Notes: a model not told the origin generated them from the sequence alone. A DNA stretch of 37,978 bases from Gemmatimonadota bacterium (GCA_028874905.1 JAPPGZ010000072.1:1-37978); one strand, 5' to 3'; shown: positions 1 through 13,866, numbered from the stretch's first letter. Translations and numbers: made by a program.

Positions 1-2
1 GC

Positions 3-47
3 GGCCGCACCGTCGGCGCCGGCGTCGTTACCGAAATCATCGAGTAG
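3..47 (+). CDS. tuf: Elongation factor Tu, C-terminal end only (partial)
   Basis: The first in-frame codons read GRTVGAGVVTEIIE and then TAG. This is the characteristic C-terminal tail of EF-Tu (domain III), the GTPase that delivers aminoacyl-tRNA to the ribosome. The gene body lies upstream of the window. Only 5 bases separate its stop from the secE ATG, so tuf and secE are probably co-transcribed. In many bacteria a tRNA-Trp gene and/or rpmG sits at this junction, and neither fits here. The call rests on 14 residues, but they match the family tail very well. Confidence 0.85.
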   Translation, partial: GRTVGAGVVTEIIE

Positions 48-52
48 ACATC

Positions 53-259
53 ATGCCGAGCATCACGAACGCCAGGAATTTCGTCCAGGAGTGCGTCGTG
101 GAGATGGAGAAGGTCACGTGGCCCGACCGCGACCAGCTCCGCAACGCGACCTGGGTGGTCATTCTTTTCACAATCCTGATATCGCTGGTCATCTGGATCA
201 TGGACACCATTTCCAGGCTGGTCATCGTCGATTTCATCATGGGGGTCTTCCGGTCTTGA
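53..259 (+). CDS. secE: Preprotein translocase subunit SecE
   Basis: A 68-residue protein, the short single-span form of SecE common outside enterobacteria. Residues 1-30 form the amphipathic cytosolic region with the family signature VVEMEKVTWPDR. Residues about 33-58 form one hydrophobic membrane segment. SecE clamps SecY in the SecYEG translocon. It starts 5 bases after the tuf stop, and its stop overlaps the TTG start of nusG, the classic secE-nusG pairing. Family assignment is secure from the motif, size and neighbours. Confidence 0.95.
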   Translation: MPSITNARNFVQECVVEMEKVTWPDRDQLRNATWVVILFTILISLVIWIMDTISRLVIVDFIMGVFRS

Positions 260-792
260 GCGGCGAGGAGCGCTGGTACGCTGTACAGACGCAGGCCCGG
301 CACGAGAACCGGGTCTGTCGCATGATCCAGCAGGAGATCGACAAGGACACGGATCCCGAACGGGGGATACGGGAGGTCCTGGTGCCGACCCATGAGGTCG
401 TCGAGATCCGGCGCGGCAAGCGCGTGCCCGTGGTCAAGCCGCTCTATCCCGGCTACGTGCTCGTGCGGATGATTCTGAACCAGCAGACCGAACACGCGAT
501 CAGTGCGATGAAGGGCGTGCGGTTCGTTGGGCAAGGCGGTGGTCCCCAGCCGCTCCGCGAAGAGGACATCAACCGGATCATGGGCGTCGAGGTTGAGGAG
601 GAAGTGGATGGCCGGGAGGAGATCCCCTTCCGGTCGGGCCAGGTCGTGGAGGTGATCCAGGGGCCCTTCACGGATTTCTCCGGAACGGTCCAGGAAGTGT
701 ACCCCGAAAAGGGCAAGGTCAAGGTCGAAGTGTCGCTCTTCGGGCGCCCGACATCGGTCGAGTTGGACTTCACCCAGTTGCGGGGCTTCTAG
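256..792 (+). CDS. nusG: Transcription termination/antitermination factor NusG
   Basis: A 178-residue protein. The open frame extends further upstream inside secE, but family alignment places the start at TTG 256, giving [17 protein letters not shown]. This overlaps the secE stop as TTGA, with GGGGG about 10 bases upstream. Residues 1-110 are the NGN domain that binds the RNA polymerase clamp, including [12 protein letters not shown]. Residues about 122-178 are the KOW domain, with [20 protein letters not shown]. NusG supports processivity, Rho-dependent termination and transcription-translation coupling. The gene lies upstream of rplK in the canonical order. Confidence 0.95.
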   Translation: MSGEERWYAVQTQARHENRVCRMIQQEIDKDTDPERGIREVLVPTHEVVEIRRGKRVPVVKPLYPGYVLVRMILNQQTEHAISAMKGVRFVGQGGGPQPLREEDINRIMGVEVEEEVDGREEIPFRSGQVVEVIQGPFTDFSGTVQEVYPEKGKVKVEVSLFGRPTSVELDFTQLRGF

Positions 793-814
793 AGGTCCGC
801 GGGAGTCTGCAAAA

Positions 815-1252
815 ATGGCAAAGAGAGTTCTGGGCTTCATCAAGCTGCAGATCAGCGGAGGGCAGGCGAATCCGGCGCCTCCGGTCGGCCCGGCGCTGGG
901 GCAGCATGGCGTGAACATCATGGACTTCTGCAAGCAGTTCAATGCCAGGACGAAACAGCAGGCGGGGACCCTGATCCCCGTCGAGATCACGGTGTACGCC
1001 GATCGCTCGTTCTCGTTCATTACCAAGACGCCTCCGGCCTCCTTCCTGATCAAGCGCGCAGCGGGACTCGAGAAGGCGTCGTCAGAGCCGCACATGGAAA
1101 AGGTCGCGACGCTGTCGGTGGCGCAGGTCAGGGAGATTGCGGAAGCGAAGATGCAGGATCTGAACACCGACGACGTCGTCTCGGCCATGAGAATGATCAA
1201 GGGCACCGCCCGCTCGATGGGAATCGAGGTGGACGGAGAGCTCACCGCCTGA
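815..1252 (+). CDS. rplK: 50S ribosomal protein L11
   Basis: A 145-residue protein of normal L11 length. The N-terminal domain carries [19 protein letters not shown] and [12 protein letters not shown], the hallmark L11 segments. The C-terminal RNA-binding domain carries [12 protein letters not shown] and the [10 protein letters not shown] tail. L11 binds the GTPase-associated centre of 23S rRNA and forms the base of the L10-L12 stalk. A GGGAG-like ribosome site precedes ATG 815. It is followed after 11 bases by rplA, the usual order. Confidence 0.97.
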   Translation: MAKRVLGFIKLQISGGQANPAPPVGPALGQHGVNIMDFCKQFNARTKQQAGTLIPVEITVYADRSFSFITKTPPASFLIKRAAGLEKASSEPHMEKVATLSVAQVREIAEAKMQDLNTDDVVSAMRMIKGTARSMGIEVDGELTA

Positions 1253-1263
1253 CGGAGGCACGC

Positions 1264-1962
1264 GTGCCAAAGCGCAGCAAGAAATACACCGGCGCCCGGG
1301 AGACCTACGACCGGCAGACCCGGCACTCGCCCGACGACGCACTGGGCAGGGTCAAGGACATCGCTTTCGCCGGCTTTGACGAAAGCGTGGACGTCGCGAC
1401 CCACCTCGGGGTCGACCCGAGAAGGGCCGACCAGGTCGTTCGTGGCACCGTGGTGCTGCCGCACGGGACCGGCAAGGCCCTGCGGGTGCTTGCCATCTGC
1501 CAGGGTGACAATGAGGACGAGGCGAGGGACGCCGGTGCCGACTTCGTCGGCGTCGAATACGTCGACAAGATCAAGGAAGGGTGGCTCGATTTCGATGTCT
1601 GCGTGGCCACCCCCGACCTGATGCGCATGGTCGGGCCCCTCGGTCGCATTCTCGGACCCCGTGGACTGATGCCGACTCCGAAGGCCGGAACGGTCACGCC
1701 CGATGTCGGCCGCGCAATTCGCGAGATCAAGGCCGGCAAGATTGAGTATCGTGTGGACAAGACGGGCAACCTGCACGCGCCCATCGGGCGGGTTTCGTTC
1801 GACGTCGAGCTGCTCTCTGAGAATCTGAGGGCGTTCATGGCCTCGGTCCTGCGCGCAAAGCCGGCGGCCGCCAAGGGCACCTACGTCAAGAGCGTGACGG
1901 TGTCGAGCACCATGGGCCCGGGCGTCCCCGTAGATCCCAACAGCTTTACGCGGAGCGCCTGA
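1264..1962 (+). CDS. rplA: 50S ribosomal protein L1
   Basis: A 232-residue L1 starting at GTG 1264, with GGAGG 5 bases upstream of the start. It shows the family run [13 protein letters not shown], the signature [19 protein letters not shown] and the C-terminal [18 protein letters not shown]1 binds the mobile L1 stalk of 23S rRNA and helps release deacylated tRNA. In other bacteria it represses its own operon by binding an rRNA-like mRNA site; I could not identify such a site here. Length and start match the family. Confidence 0.97.
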   Translation: MPKRSKKYTGARETYDRQTRHSPDDALGRVKDIAFAGFDESVDVATHLGVDPRRADQVVRGTVVLPHGTGKALRVLAICQGDNEDEARDAGADFVGVEYVDKIKEGWLDFDVCVATPDLMRMVGPLGRILGPRGLMPTPKAGTVTPDVGRAIREIKAGKIEYRVDKTGNLHAPIGRVSFDVELLSENLRAFMASVLRAKPAAAKGTYVKSVTVSSTMGPGVPVDPNSFTRSA

Positions 1963-1967
1963 AAACA

Positions 1968-2504
1968 ATGACCAGAGAACAGAAGGAAAGCTTCGTCGCA
2001 GAGTTCCGGGAGCGCCTCGACCGTTCAGAGGCGATCTTCCTCACGGACTTCACGGGACTCGACGTCAAGGCGATGACCAGCCTCCGCAGCAAGCTGAAGA
2101 AGTCGGGCGGGCAGTACCTCGTAGTCAAGAACCGCCTGGTGCGGCGCGCGTTGGCCGACACGCGCATCCCGGACATTTCCGGGTTCCTGACGGGGCCCAC
2201 CGGTGTGGTCTTCGGGGACGGCGACGTCGTCGATGCCGCCAGAACCGTCAGTGACTTCGCAAAGGAAAACGGGGACAGGCCGGTCTTCAAGATCGGCGTC
2301 CTGGAAACCGATATTCTCGACCCGGCGCAAATCGAACGCGTCGCCGGCCTCCCTTCCCGGGAGGTTCTCCTGTCTCAGGTCGCTGGTGTTCTGGAGGGGC
2401 CGATGTCCGCTCTTGTGGGTGCCCTCAGCGGCAAGCTCCAGGAGATGGCGGGACTGTTCGAGGCACTGCGCGAGCAAACGGAGTCGAAGGCAAACGACGG
2501 CTGA
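1968..2504 (+). CDS. rplJ: 50S ribosomal protein L10
   Basis: A 178-residue protein starting with ATG 5 bases after the rplA stop. The N-terminal half binds rRNA and L11, with FLTDFTGLDVKAMTSLRSKLK and YLVVKNRLVRRAL. The C-terminal helix, from about residue 140, anchors L12 dimers. L10 is the stalk base of the 50S subunit. The very short rplA-rplJ gap leaves no room for the long autoregulatory L10 leader known from E. coli, so any such control must sit elsewhere. Confidence 0.96.
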   Translation: MTREQKESFVAEFRERLDRSEAIFLTDFTGLDVKAMTSLRSKLKKSGGQYLVVKNRLVRRALADTRIPDISGFLTGPTGVVFGDGDVVDAARTVSDFAKENGDRPVFKIGVLETDILDPAQIERVAGLPSREVLLSQVAGVLEGPMSALVGALSGKLQEMAGLFEALREQTESKANDG

Positions 2505-2510
2505 CCACCA

Positions 2511-2528
2511 CGCCCGGCTGGCCGGGCG
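2511..2528 (+). other. Perfect hairpin between rplJ and rplL
   Basis: CGCCCGGC-TG-GCCGGGCG is an uninterrupted 8-bp GC stem (realistically 7 bp with the 4-base loop CTGG). It lies 6 bases after the rplJ stop and just before the rplL ribosome site AGGAG. There is no U-tract, so it is not a standard terminator. A role in mRNA stability, processing or the higher expression of L12 is inference. Confidence 0.6.
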
Positions 2529-2549
2529 AACCCAGAAGGAGAGCATGAA

Positions 2550-2930
2550 ATGGCTGTGAACCAACAGGAACTTCTCGAGACTTTTGGCAAGATGACCGTG
2601 ATCGAACTCTCGGAGTTCGTCGAGGCCTTCAAGGATCGGTTCAACGTGACCGCCGCGGCCGCTCCCGTCATGGCGGGGCCGGTCGAAGCGACGAACGGCC
2701 AGGGCGAAGCTGCGGAGCAGGATGAATTCGAGGTCGTGCTCGAGTCGTTCGGCGCCAAGAAGATCCAGGTCATCAAGGTGATCCGTCAGATCACCAGTCT
2801 GGGGCTCAAGGAGGCCAAGGAGCTGGTCGACAAGGCTCCCAGCACGGTCAGGGAAGCGGTCAGCAAGGACGAGGCCGCGGACATCAAGGAAAAACTCGAG
2901 GCGGCTGGCGCCAGCGTTGTAGTCAAGTAG
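2550..2930 (+). CDS. rplL: 50S ribosomal protein L7/L12
   Basis: A 126-residue protein with the three normal parts. The N-terminal dimerisation domain (about 1-32) contains TVIELSEFVEAFKDRF. An Ala/Gly/Glu-rich hinge spans about 33-55. The C-terminal factor-binding domain shows FGAKKIQVIKVIRQITSLGLKEAK in two halves, which recruits translation GTPases. AGGAG precedes ATG 2550, and a hairpin separates the gene from rplJ, consistent with extra expression of this multi-copy stalk protein. The other ATG at 2545 is out of frame. Confidence 0.97.
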   Translation: MAVNQQELLETFGKMTVIELSEFVEAFKDRFNVTAAAAPVMAGPVEATNGQGEAAEQDEFEVVLESFGAKKIQVIKVIRQITSLGLKEAKELVDKAPSTVREAVSKDEAADIKEKLEAAGASVVVK

Positions 2931-3099
2931 GTGCGCCTATCCGAGTTCCCCGCCGGGGCGCTTTCGGTGGCGGGAGCCAACCGCAGCCGGCGGGACGGTC
3001 GTCCAATCGTACGGCTTGCGGGTGGACTGCGTCCATCTGCCGCGTTTCGATGCGCGAATTTCGCCGTGACGTCCGCAACCAAGACAGGGGAGTTGTCCG
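2931..3099 (+). other. rplL-rpoB intergenic spacer
   Basis: A 169-base gap with no supported ORF. It contains a small GC dyad near its start (CCCC-GCC-GGGG, about 2947-2957) and ends with a good ribosome site, GGGGAG, 7 bases before the rpoB TTG. In E. coli the equivalent gap holds an attenuator and an RNase III site. The weak stem here could play such a part, but no U-tract terminator is visible. Confidence 0.4.
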
Positions 3100-6000
3100 T
3101 TGGCTAGCATAAATGGTTCACTGGAGGGCGCCCGTCCGGTCGTGAGCTTCGCCAAGCTCGAATCCGGGATGCCCATGCCCAATCTCCTGGATGTCCAGCT
3201 CCACTCGTTCGCGAAGCTCGTGGAGACGGAGGTGGACCAGGAGGAGATGTGGGACTTCGGACTCGATTCCGTTTTCCGCGACATCTTCCCGGTCGCCGAC
3301 GTGAACGGGAAGCTCACGCTCGAGTACGTGAAGTCGTCGCTGGGCGTGCCCAAGTACACCGTCGAAGAGTGCATCGAGCGCGACATGACCTACGCCGCGC
3401 CGCTGAAGGCGACACTCCGGCTCGTGGTCTGGGAGAAGGTGGGCAAGCAGGATCCCCGTCCCGGGACGATCGTCGAGAAGGAGGTCTATCTCGGTGACCT
3501 GCCGCTTCTTACCGGCCTGGGGACGTTCATCATCAACGGGGCCGAGCGCGTGGTGGTCAGCCAGCTCCACCGGTCGCCCGGCGTCGTATTCGAAGAGGAC
3601 GTGCACCCGAACGGCACCAAGCTGAACAAGGCGAGGATCATCCCCTTCAGGGGGTCGTGGGTCGAGTTCACGATCGATATCAACGATATCTGCTACGTGC
3701 ACATCGACAAGAAGAAGAAGTTCCCCGCCACCGCGCTGCTCCGGGCCTTCGGGTACGGCAACGACGGTGACATCTACCGGCTCTTCTTCGAGACCCGCAC
3801 CGCCGACGTGCCGGTGGAGGACGAGGACGTGCGGGAACTCGTCGGGGCGGTGATCGCCGAGGAGATCGTGGAACGCGAGACCGGCGAGGTGCTGCTGGAA
3901 GACGGAACGGAACTCACCGAGGACGCGATCAGGCTTCTGCAGCGCGGAGGCTACGGCGACATCATGGTGTACCGCTCCGCGAGCGAGGGCCGCGGCGGAC
4001 GCCCGGGCGAGAGCCCGATCGTCAAGAACACGCTCAGGAAGGATCCGACAAAGAGCGAGGAGGAGGCCCTCAACGCCATCTACTCGCTCCTGCGGCCCGG
4101 CGAGGCTCCCAACATCGCGACCGCCAGAGCCGCACTCGACCGCGTGTTCTTCGATCCGAAGCGCTACGACCTGGGACGGGTGGGCCGGTACAAGATCAAT
4201 CAGCGGCTCGGACTCGACATCGGTTACGGCGAGACCGTGCTCACGCGCGAGGATTTCGTCTCCATCCTGCGCTACCTGATCGAACTGAGCGAGGGCCGGG
4301 GCAGGATCGACGACATCGACCATCTCGGCAACCGTCGTGTGCGCACGGTGGGCGAACTCATCGCCAATCAGTTCTCGGTGGGCCTGTCGCGCATGGCCAG
4401 GCTGGTCAAGGAACGGATGTCGATCAATACGGATCCCACGAAGATCAACATCGACGACCTGGTCAACGCCAGGACGGTGTCCGCGGTGATCCAGGCGTTC
4501 TTCGGGTCGTCCCAGCTGAGCCAGTTCATGGACCAGACGAATCCGCTGGCCGAGCTGACCCACAAGCGCAGGCTGTCGGCGCTCGGGCCGGGAGGACTCA
4601 CCCGCGAGCGCGCGGGCTTCGAGGTTCGCGACGTGCACTACTCGCACTATGGGAGAATGTGTCCCATCGAGACGCCGGAGGGGCCGAACATCGGGCTGAT
4701 CACCTCGCTGACGACGTATTCCCGCATCAATGACCTCGGATTCGTGGAAACCCCCTATCGAACGGTCGAGGGGGGCAAGGTCACGGGACACATCGAGTGG
4801 CTGTCCGCCAACGAGGAGCAGGAAGCCACGATCGCGCAGGCGAACGCGCCGCTCAGGTCCGACGGAAGCTTCCGCAACGAAACCGTGCTTTGCCGCAGGC
4901 GCGGGGACTTCCCCCTCGTGAGGCCTGCGGACATCGACTACATCGACGTGGCTCCCGACCAGCTGGTTTCGGTCGCTGCCGCGATGATCCCGTTCCTGGA
5001 GCACGACGACGCCAACCGGGCGCTGATGGGCTCGAACATGCAGCGCCAGGCGGTGCCGCTCCTTTACACCGACGCACCCCTTGTGGGCACCGGGCTCGAA
5101 GCCAAGGTCGCCCAGGACTCCGGAGCGGTGATCACGGCGAAGAGGGACGGGCGGATCGTGCACGTGACCGCGGACGAGATCGTCGTGGACACGGGGGAGC
5201 AAAAGGCGGACGAGCCGAATCGTCCGCTGGCCAAGCTCAGCCAGTTCGACCGGTATCGGCTAAAGAAGTTCTGGAGGACGAACCAGGACACCGCCATCAA
5301 CCAGCGTCCGCTGGTCAACTCGAAGCAGCTGGTCCGGGAAGGCGACGTCATAGCCGATGGCCCCTCGACCAACCACGGCGAACTCGCGCTGGGACGCAAC
5401 GTCCGAGTCGCGTTCATGCCGTGGTACGGGTACAACTTTGAGGACGCCATCGTGATCTCCGAGCGGCTGGTTCGGGACGACCTGTTCACGTCGATCCACA
5501 TCCAGGAACTCGAGTTGCATGTGCGCGACACCAAGCGGGGAATGGAGGAGATCACGCGGGAGATTCCCAACGTCGCCGACGAGAGTCTGGTGGATCTGGA
5601 CGAGCGAGGCATCGTGCGCGTCGGCGCGCGCGTGAAGAGCGGTGACATCCTGTGCGGAAAGATCACGCCCAAGGGCGAGACCGAACTGTCGCCGGAAGAG
5701 AAGCTCCTGACCGCGATCTTCGGTGAGAAGGCCAAGGACGTCAAGGATTCGTCGCTGCGGATGTCTCCGGGAATGGCCGGGACGGTGATCGACGTCAAGA
5801 TCTTCTCGCGCCGCATCGACGATCCGCTTCTCGAGCGCGAACACGGCGCGCGCATCGGTGAACTGAGGCAGCGCGAGCGCGAGGAGATTCTGCGCATTAC
5901 CGAGGCCCGGGACGAGGAGCTTCGTGGCCGCCTCCATCTGCAGACGATCGCCCTGTGCCTCAAGAAGGGCACGGTCCAGCCCTACTTCGAGGAGGGCAGG

Positions 6001-7311
6001 AAGCTCAAGAAGAAGGATCTCGACCAGTTGAGGCTGGCGGAGGTCGACCTCACGACGCTCAAGGTCCAGAACCAGGAGGTGAGCGGCGAGATCAAGCTGC
6101 TGATCGACGAGGCAAAGCGGCGGATCGAGGCCGTGCGGGAGCGGACGGAGGAGCAGATCGACAAGGTGTTCCAGCCGGACGAGCTACCGCCGGGAGTGGT
6201 CCAGCTCGTCAAGGTCTATATCGCCGAGAAGCGAAAGATCTCGGTCGGGGACAAGATGGCCGGACGTCACGGCAACAAGGGAATCATCGCGCGGATCGCT
6301 CCGGAAGAGGATATGCCCTATCTGCCGGACGGGTCCGCGGTGGACATCGTGCTCAATCCCCTTGGCGTGCCTTCCCGCATGAATGTCGGGCAGATTCTGG
6401 AGACCCACCTGGGATGGGCGGCGGACAACCTGGGCTTCGAGGCGAAGACCCCGGTCTTCCAGGGCGCCTCCGAGGACGAAATCGCCATGCTGCTCAAGCT
6501 GGCGGGTGTCAAGTGGGCGTCCGAGTCGCTGAGGGCGCGGGTGCCGTGGCCCCTGGGTCCGGAGCAGTACTACAGTCTCCTGAATCTGGTCAAGGCCCAC
6601 CCCGAAACGGGCAGGATACGGGTTGCGGCCAACGGCGCAGGCTCTTCTCGCGCCGCTGGGATCGGCAAGAGCCTCGACGAGTATGCCGGGCTGGCCGACA
6701 AGGCAGGAGCAGCCGACGCGCTCCGGCAGTTTTGCGACTTCGTTGTCTCCGTGGGGATTCAGCTTGCGGCCAGGCGTTATCAGGTCCTCGCGCAGGCATT
6801 CCCCGCGATAGCCGCCGTTGCTGCCAGCGCCAGCCCCGGGCCCGGTCTTGAAGCTGCGGTGCAGGAGTTGCTCAACGAGGCCGAGGTTCTCGGAAACGGC
6901 AAGGCATGGCTGAGGGACGGTCGCAGCGGTGAGAAGTTCGACTTCCCGGTGACGGTCGGCGCCATCTACATGCTGAAGCTCTCGCACCTCGTCGACGACA
7001 AGATTCATGCGCGGAGCATCGGCCCCTACTCGCTGGTGACCCAGCAGCCGCTGGCCGGCAAGGCGCAGTTCGGTGGACAGCGTTTCGGCGAGATGGAGGT
7101 GTGGGCGCTGGAGGCCTATGGGGCGGCCCACACGCTTCAGGAGATCCTCACTGTGAAATCCGACGACGTTACCGGTCGTTCGAAGGTGTATGAATCGGTC
7201 GTCAAGGGAGAAAACCTACCCAAACCGGGCGTCCCCGAATCGTTCAATGTCCTCGTGAAGGAGCTCCAGGCCCTGGGCCTGACGGTCGAGCTCGGCGAGG
7301 ACGAGGGATGA
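3100..7311 (+). CDS. rpoB: DNA-directed RNA polymerase beta subunit, with a C-terminal-region insertion
   Basis: A 1403-residue beta subunit starting at TTG 3100, with GGGGAG 7 bases upstream. The rifampicin pocket reads [20 protein letters not shown] and [10 protein letters not shown] with wild-type-looking residues. Later come [26 protein letters not shown] and the C-terminal [21 protein letters not shown]. The oddity is at residues about 1137-1266. Between LLKLAG and [12 protein letters not shown], which are only a few residues apart in E. coli, there are about 125-130 extra residues, Ala-rich and predicted helical by eye. The frame is open throughout and codon use looks native, so it is a real in-frame insertion and not an assembly break. 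It forms the polymerase core with the rpoC product. Confidence 0.97.
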   Translation: MASINGSLEGARPVVSFAKLESGMPMPNLLDVQLHSFAKLVETEVDQEEMWDFGLDSVFRDIFPVADVNGKLTLEYVKSSLGVPKYTVEECIERDMTYAAPLKATLRLVVWEKVGKQDPRPGTIVEKEVYLGDLPLLTGLGTFIINGAERVVVSQLHRSPGVVFEEDVHPNGTKLNKARIIPFRGSWVEFTIDINDICYVHIDKKKKFPATALLRAFGYGNDGDIYRLFFETRTADVPVEDEDVRELVGAVIAEEIVERETGEVLLEDGTELTEDAIRLLQRGGYGDIMVYRSASEGRGGRPGESPIVKNTLRKDPTKSEEEALNAIYSLLRPGEAPNIATARAALDRVFFDPKRYDLGRVGRYKINQRLGLDIGYGETVLTREDFVSILRYLIELSEGRGRIDDIDHLGNRRVRTVGELIANQFSVGLSRMARLVKERMSINTDPTKINIDDLVNARTVSAVIQAFFGSSQLSQFMDQTNPLAELTHKRRLSALGPGGLTRERAGFEVRDVHYSHYGRMCPIETPEGPNIGLITSLTTYSRINDLGFVETPYRTVEGGKVTGHIEWLSANEEQEATIAQANAPLRSDGSFRNETVLCRRRGDFPLVRPADIDYIDVAPDQLVSVAAAMIPFLEHDDANRALMGSNMQRQAVPLLYTDAPLVGTGLEAKVAQDSGAVITAKRDGRIVHVTADEIVVDTGEQKADEPNRPLAKLSQFDRYRLKKFWRTNQDTAINQRPLVNSKQLVREGDVIADGPSTNHGELALGRNVRVAFMPWYGYNFEDAIVISERLVRDDLFTSIHIQELELHVRDTKRGMEEITREIPNVADESLVDLDERGIVRVGARVKSGDILCGKITPKGETELSPEEKLLTAIFGEKAKDVKDSSLRMSPGMAGTVIDVKIFSRRIDDPLLEREHGARIGELRQREREEILRITEARDEELRGRLHLQTIALCLKKGTVQPYFEEGRKLKKKDLDQLRLAEVDLTTLKVQNQEVSGEIKLLIDEAKRRIEAVRERTEEQIDKVFQPDELPPGVVQLVKVYIAEKRKISVGDKMAGRHGNKGIIARIAPEEDMPYLPDGSAVDIVLNPLGVPSRMNVGQILETHLGWAADNLGFEAKTPVFQGASEDEIAMLLKLAGVKWASESLRARVPWPLGPEQYYSLLNLVKAHPETGRIRVAANGAGSSRAAGIGKSLDEYAGLADKAGAADALRQFCDFVVSVGIQLAARRYQVLAQAFPAIAAVAASASPGPGLEAAVQELLNEAEVLGNGKAWLRDGRSGEKFDFPVTVGAIYMLKLSHLVDDKIHARSIGPYSLVTQQPLAGKAQFGGQRFGEMEVWALEAYGAAHTLQEILTVKSDDVTGRSKVYESVVKGENLPKPGVPESFNVLVKELQALGLTVELGEDEG

Positions 7312-7438
7312 TGGGCGTACCGATGCGCGGTCCACGGATCGCTGACAGGGAGTTTCCGGGACTTCGGCAAGATGCTTCCGGGCTGGGCAACCTACATTCC
7401 GCCGCAGAGCGGAGTGTTCAAGAAACGGTGGTCAGAAC
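7312..7438 (+). other. rpoB-rpoC intergenic spacer
   Basis: A 127-base gap, longer than the few bases usual between rpoB and rpoC. I see no strong hairpin, promoter or short ORF in it, and no good ribosome site directly before the rpoC ATG. Confidence 0.35.
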
Positions 7439-11755
<4,317 letters not shown>

Positions 11756-11761
11756 GCGGCG

Positions 11762-11791
11762 CGCCCGCCCTCGCAACAAGGGGGGCGGGCG
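11762..11791 (+). terminator. GC-rich hairpin after rpoC (possible terminator or attenuator)
   Basis: CGCCCGCCC (11762-11770) pairs perfectly with GGGCGGGCG (11783-11791), a 9-bp stem with a 12-base loop. It lies between the rpoC stop and the prfA ribosome site. It lacks a U-tract, so it is not a textbook intrinsic terminator. It could be an RNA end-stabiliser, an attenuator or an mRNA processing site separating rpoC from prfA. Confidence 0.55.
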
Positions 11792-11807
11792 TGACGCTCG
11801 GAGAGAG

Positions 11808-11813
11808 AGGAGG
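11808..11813 (+). promoter_or_regulatory. Consensus Shine-Dalgarno that decides the prfA start
   Basis: A perfect AGGAGG lies 5 bases upstream of ATC 11819. No ATG, GTG or TTG in the prfA frame sits at a workable distance. The GTG at 11791 is out of frame, and the next in-frame GTG is at 11873, 59 bases away. The site therefore points to ATC as the initiation codon. Confidence 0.6.
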
Positions 11814-11818
11814 CCACC

Positions 11819-12898
11819 ATCGATCCGAGCCTGGCGGAACGCCTGGCGGAGACGGAGCAGCGGTTCCGGGCCGTGGAACGCGAGCTCTCGGATCCAGAGA
11901 TCGTACGCGATATCGCTCGGCTGCGGGAACTGGGTCGCGAGCGCTCGCGACTGGCTGGAGCTGTCCAGGCGGGGCAAGTGGTTGCCGAACTTGAATTGGA
12001 ACTCCTGGACGCCCGGGACCTCGTGGCCGAATCGGCCGACCCGGAACTGCGGCAGCTGGCCGGAGAGGAGGTCGCGGACCTTGAGCGTCGCCTCGTGGAC
12101 GCCGAGACGCGACTGCGCGAGACCCTGGTGCCGCGCGATCCCATGGACGACCGTCCGGCTGTGGTCGAGATCCGCGCGGGTACGGGCGGGGACGAGGCAG
12201 GACTGTTCTGTGCCGACCTGGTGCGGATGTACAGGCGGCTCGCTGAACGGAGCGGCTGGACCGTGGAACTGCTCAACGTGTCGGAGGGCATTCCCGGGTC
12301 GATCAAGGAGGCGATATTCATGGTGCGGGGAAAGGGCGCCTACGGCCGCCTGAGGTACGAGTCGGGGGTTCATCGCGTGCAGCGGGTGCCGGAGACCGAG
12401 AGTCAGGGACGTATCCACACGTCCGCGGCTTCGGTTGCCGTGCTGCCGGAAGCGGAGGAGGTGGACATGCAGATCGATCCGGCGGATCTGCGCATCGACG
12501 TCTTCCGGTCGTCCGGTCCGGGGGGACAGTCGGTGAACACGACCGATTCGGCCGTTCGTATCACTCACCTGCCGACCGATCTGGTGGTTACCTGCCAGGA
12601 TGAGAAGTCACAACACAAGAACAAGGCCAAGGCCATGAAGGTGCTCCGTTCCCGCTTGCTGGATCGCGAGATCGCGGCTCGGGAGGCAGAGCGCGCGGCC
12701 GAGAGAAAGTCGCAGATCGGCAGTGGAGACCGCTCGGCGAAGGTCAGAACCTACAACTTCCCGCAGCACCGCGTCACCGACCACCGGATCGGACTGAGCC
12801 TGTACCGATTGGCCGAGATCCTGGACGGTGACCTGGACGAGATCGTTTCCGCGCTTCGCATCACGCGGGAGCGCGAGCGCCTGACGAGCAGCGGGTAG
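11819..12898 (+). CDS. prfA: Peptide chain release factor 1 (apparent ATC start)
   Basis: A 359-residue RF1 if started at ATC 11819. It recognises UAA/UAG and triggers peptide release. The codon-recognition PxT motif is P191-E192-T193 in [14 protein letters not shown]. The catalytic GGQ is residues 235-237 in [19 protein letters not shown]. With the ATC start the N-terminus reads (M)[15 protein letters not shown], which lines up with the usual RF1 beginning, and GGQ falls within two residues of its E. coli position. The first conventional in-frame start, GTG 11873, would remove 18 residues of the N-terminal helix and has no comparable ribosome site. A sequencing or real ATG-to-ATC change is the main alternative. 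prmC follows 8 bases later. Confidence 0.93.
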   Translation: MDPSLAERLAETEQRFRAVERELSDPEIVRDIARLRELGRERSRLAGAVQAGQVVAELELELLDARDLVAESADPELRQLAGEEVADLERRLVDAETRLRETLVPRDPMDDRPAVVEIRAGTGGDEAGLFCADLVRMYRRLAERSGWTVELLNVSEGIPGSIKEAIFMVRGKGAYGRLRYESGVHRVQRVPETESQGRIHTSAASVAVLPEAEEVDMQIDPADLRIDVFRSSGPGGQSVNTTDSAVRITHLPTDLVVTCQDEKSQHKNKAKAMKVLRSRLLDREIAAREAERAAERKSQIGSGDRSAKVRTYNFPQHRVTDHRIGLSLYRLAEILDGDLDEIVSALRITRERERLTSSG

Positions 12899-12906
12899 CC
12901 GGACTC

Positions 12907-13818
12907 GTGAACGGATCGGTTCCCGACACTGCCCGGCGCGTCTGGACGGTCATGGAAGTGATCCGCGTGAGCGCAGACTACCTCACGGCAAAGGGTGTTG
13001 ACGACGGTCGGCTCAACGCCGAACAACTCCTCGCGCACGTGTTGCGGACCGAGCGATTGCAGCTCTACCTGCACTTCGATCGTCCGCTCGACGAGGAGGA
13101 GCTGGCGCGGTACAAGCAGCTGCTCAGGCGGCGAGCCGCGCGGGAGCCACTCCAGTACGTGCTGGGAACGGCCCAGTTCAGAACACTGGAGTTGCAGGTC
13201 GATCACCGGGTCGCCATCCCTCGTCCAGAGACCGAGTACATGATCGACGTGCTGTTGCGGATAACCGGTCGCCGCCGGTTCGATGCGGCACTGGACGTGG
13301 GCACCGGGTCGGGTGCGATCGCGCTTGCACTGGCCGCCGAAGGCATTGCACGCTCCGTTTTCGCCACGGACGTGTCCACGGCCGCGCTGGATGCGGCTCG
13401 GCAGAACGCCATCGCCGCCGGTGTGGACGGAGTGGAGTTCCGAGGCGGTCATTTGCTGGGGCCGTTCGAGGGCAGGACGTTCGATCTGGTGTTGTCGAAT
13501 CCCCCGTACCTTGCAGAGGCCGACTGGCTCGCGACGGAGCCCGAGATACACGAGTGGGAGCCTCGCTTGGCCATGGTGGCGACGGAGTCCGGACTCGGAG
13601 TCATCCGCAGTCTGATCGATGGGCTTGACGGATTTCTCCGACCGGGTGGCTGGATCGGGCTTGAGGTCGGGTGTGAACAGGCGACGCCGGTCGCCGCGCT
13701 GATGGAGGCTTGTCCGGGATTCGAAGTGGTGCAGGTGCATGACGACTTGGCGGGTCGTCCGCGCTATGTTTTTGCACGGCAGTTTGCTGGCGCGCGAAAC
13801 GGGATCGGGGACAGGTAG
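12907..13818 (+). CDS. prmC: Release factor glutamine methyltransferase PrmC
   Basis: A 303-residue class I SAM-dependent methyltransferase that methylates the Gln of the GGQ motif in RF1/RF2. The N-terminal helical substrate-binding domain (about 1-90) includes DDGRLNAEQLLAHVL. The SAM-binding motif LDVGTGSGAIALALA follows, then the catalytic NPPY at residues 198-201 in LVLSNPPYLAEADW. It starts at GTG 12907, 8 bases after prfA. The prfA-prmC pairing is widely conserved and supports the specific name over other NPPY methyltransferases. An internal Met at 12952 is a possible shorter start. Confidence 0.95.
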   Translation: MNGSVPDTARRVWTVMEVIRVSADYLTAKGVDDGRLNAEQLLAHVLRTERLQLYLHFDRPLDEEELARYKQLLRRRAAREPLQYVLGTAQFRTLELQVDHRVAIPRPETEYMIDVLLRITGRRRFDAALDVGTGSGAIALALAAEGIARSVFATDVSTAALDAARQNAIAAGVDGVEFRGGHLLGPFEGRTFDLVLSNPPYLAEADWLATEPEIHEWEPRLAMVATESGLGVIRSLIDGLDGFLRPGGWIGLEVGCEQATPVAALMEACPGFEVVQVHDDLAGRPRYVFARQFAGARNGIGDR

Positions 13819-13866
13819 GCCGCGCGGTCCGGTCGGAGACGTGCTTTGCAGAACAGGAGTCGATGG

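Noticed and set aside
37-1968. 643-codon open frame on the minus strand across secE-rplA
   Set aside because: It is antisense to six well-identified genes, has no family motifs, and long antisense frames are expected at this GC content.
2931-3099. Intrinsic terminator between rplL and rpoB
   Set aside because: Only a 4-bp GC dyad and no U-tract are present; not enough to call a terminator.
3118-5202. 694-codon minus-strand open frame inside rpoB
   Set aside because: It mirrors rpoB codon structure, has no recognisable domain and no ribosome site; a GC-driven shadow.
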